Part shown: positions 21,608 to 22,455 of the stretch, in pieces
Position numbering within the stretch: position 1 is the stretch's first letter
Layout: each line of letters begins with the position of its first letter
Assembly (NCBI GenBank): GCA_036897485.1
Contig: JAYMTF010001577.1
Coordinates: 1 to 22,455 of the forward strand
Source: Pelargonium nanum
Lineage: Eukaryota; Streptophyta; Magnoliopsida; Geraniales; Geraniaceae
Length of the DNA: 22,455 nucleotides
Reading direction: 5' to 3'
Position numbers and translations under genes: made by a program
Notes under the pieces: generated by a model
Seen by the model: the letters and a program-made list of their open reading frames with translations, nothing else
Database searches by the model: none
What the model was told of the DNA's origin: nothing

Positions 21608-22095
21608 AGCGAAATTTTCAGAGCTTCCTCTCTGTCTCTCTGTGAAACAGGTGGAGAGAGAGAAGGAAGCAGAAACTGATAGAAAGAGAGAGCAAGTCAA
21701 ATTAGCTGAGGATGAGCAGAGGGTAGAGAGAGAACCAACTCACTAACTTACATACCAGACAGTCCAATTCAAAGAGAGTGTCTTTCGGCAACTGTTTTGG
21801 TCGCTCTCACCTAAGCTTCCAACTACTCGTCCGCTCCTTGTGCTTTCTACTTTCTACTTACTTCTTTTCACAACCTCCTCCAAATTCCTATTACAGTTTC
21901 GCGGTTACTCCTATCAAAAATACCCAAATTGGATTCGGCCAAGCGGCCCATAACAATTAGACATCACATTCAAAACATGGATTTAGCGGTTCGCTGTTCA
22001 GCTCGGCCTGACATGTGTTGTGTTATGATTGATTTTAATTAGCATAAGTTAAAAGTTAAAAATAAAATAATTTAGGGGTCAGGTGGGTTGGGGTG
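21608..22095 (-). promoter_or_regulatory. TOM1 5' leader and upstream flank
   Basis: Just upstream of the TOM1 start the transcript strand is rich in CT/TC runs and GAGAGA words (21630-21740), common in plant leaders. The open frame continues upstream to an ATG at 21700 without a stop, so a longer N-terminus cannot be excluded. No clear TATA box or named element was assigned in 21750-22095. Confidence 0.45.
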
Positions 22096-22411
22096 GCTGT
22101 CTTGGAGGCGGCAGCTTTGAAGGAGGCCATCCTTTGGGTGGTGGAGAGGGGTTGGCACAATATCACAGTTGAGATTGAGCTGGACGACCTGGTGCGTTTG
22201 ATCTAGACTGAGGGGGAGGCTACCGATGTCTTTGGTTTGACTATTTGAGATATCTGACTTTATCTCGGGAGCATAGATAGTTTATTTTGTCTTCTATTTG
22301 TGAGTCTACGAATCACATGGCTCGAACTATTGCTCAGTCTGTTGATTCTGTGCCAATCGTAGTGAGTTGTATTGGCCTTTGAGTCCCGACATCGATTGCA
22401 ACTCCTTTTTA
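22096..22411 (+). pseudogene. RNase H-like (RVT_3 type) retroelement domain, decayed
   Basis: The frame from 22096 reads VLEAAALKEAILWVVERGWH and NITVEIELDDLVRLI, the pattern of the RNase H-like domain found in plant non-LTR retrotransposon proteins and their domesticated fragments (EALA-x-EAL, then an acidic strand). Stops interrupt it at 22204-22206, 22246-22248 and 22255-22257. A frame change between about 22280 and 22310 leads into NHMARTIAQSVDSVPIVV, the usual C-terminal end of this domain, with a further TGA at 22380. No reverse transcriptase part is present in the window. It is non-functional. Confidence 0.78.
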
Positions 22412-22455
22412 TTTTATTTTTTAAAGTTGAGCTACACAACAGGGGGGGTAATTCT

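Noticed and set aside
1..22455. tRNA, rRNA, CRISPR array or bacterial-type operon
   Set aside because: No tRNA box pattern, rRNA segment or regularly spaced repeat was seen by eye, and all genes have the intron structure of plant nuclear genes.

Overview
The window is plant nuclear DNA, most likely from a eudicot. The coding sequence is broken into many short exons with GT-AG introns, the introns and spacers are AT-rich, there are retroelement remnants, and every recognisable protein is of plant type. The species cannot be named from the sequence; nothing looks bacterial or viral.

Layout, left to right. (1) 1-253, + strand: the 3' half of a small heat-shock gene of the 15.4 kDa class V type, cut by the window edge and carrying a one-base frameshift. 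(2) 721-10629, - strand: a complete 19-exon ASPM-like gene (about 1306 residues) with a basic proline/serine-rich N-terminus, a calponin-homology region, about 13 IQ or IQ-like calmodulin-binding motifs and a helical C-terminal region. (3) 10630-12431: a divergent intergenic region with two AACGG cores near the ASPM-like gene and a 76-bp tandem duplication just ahead of the next gene. (4) 12432-15774, + strand: a complete six-exon DERLIN-2 type gene (243 residues). (5) 15775-17527: a spacer with a small copy of derlin exon 6 and a degenerate minisatellite. (6) 17528-21607, - strand: a complete 11-exon TOM1-family gene (293 residues), one intron of which uses a GC donor and another of which holds a decayed LTR element. 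(7) 22096-22411, + strand: a decayed RNase H-like domain of retrotransposon type.

All exon borders were set by hand from splice signals plus unbroken reading phase. In all three intact genes the exon lengths sum to a whole number of codons (3921, 732 and 882 bp including stops).

The genes do not form a pathway. Their jobs are mitotic microtubule organisation (ASPM-like), ER quality control (derlin), a tonoplast membrane protein (TOM1) and protein folding under stress (sHSP). What links them is order: from memory, Arabidopsis chromosome 4 carries TOM1 (At4g21790), DER2.1 (At4g21810), an ASPM-like gene (At4g21820) and HSP15.4 (At4g21870) close together, so this looks like a conserved ancestral block. 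No new biological system was found. The more unusual items are the GC-AG intron, the intron-bounded IQ module repeat, a stop codon inside a strong splice donor, and the derlin exon echo.
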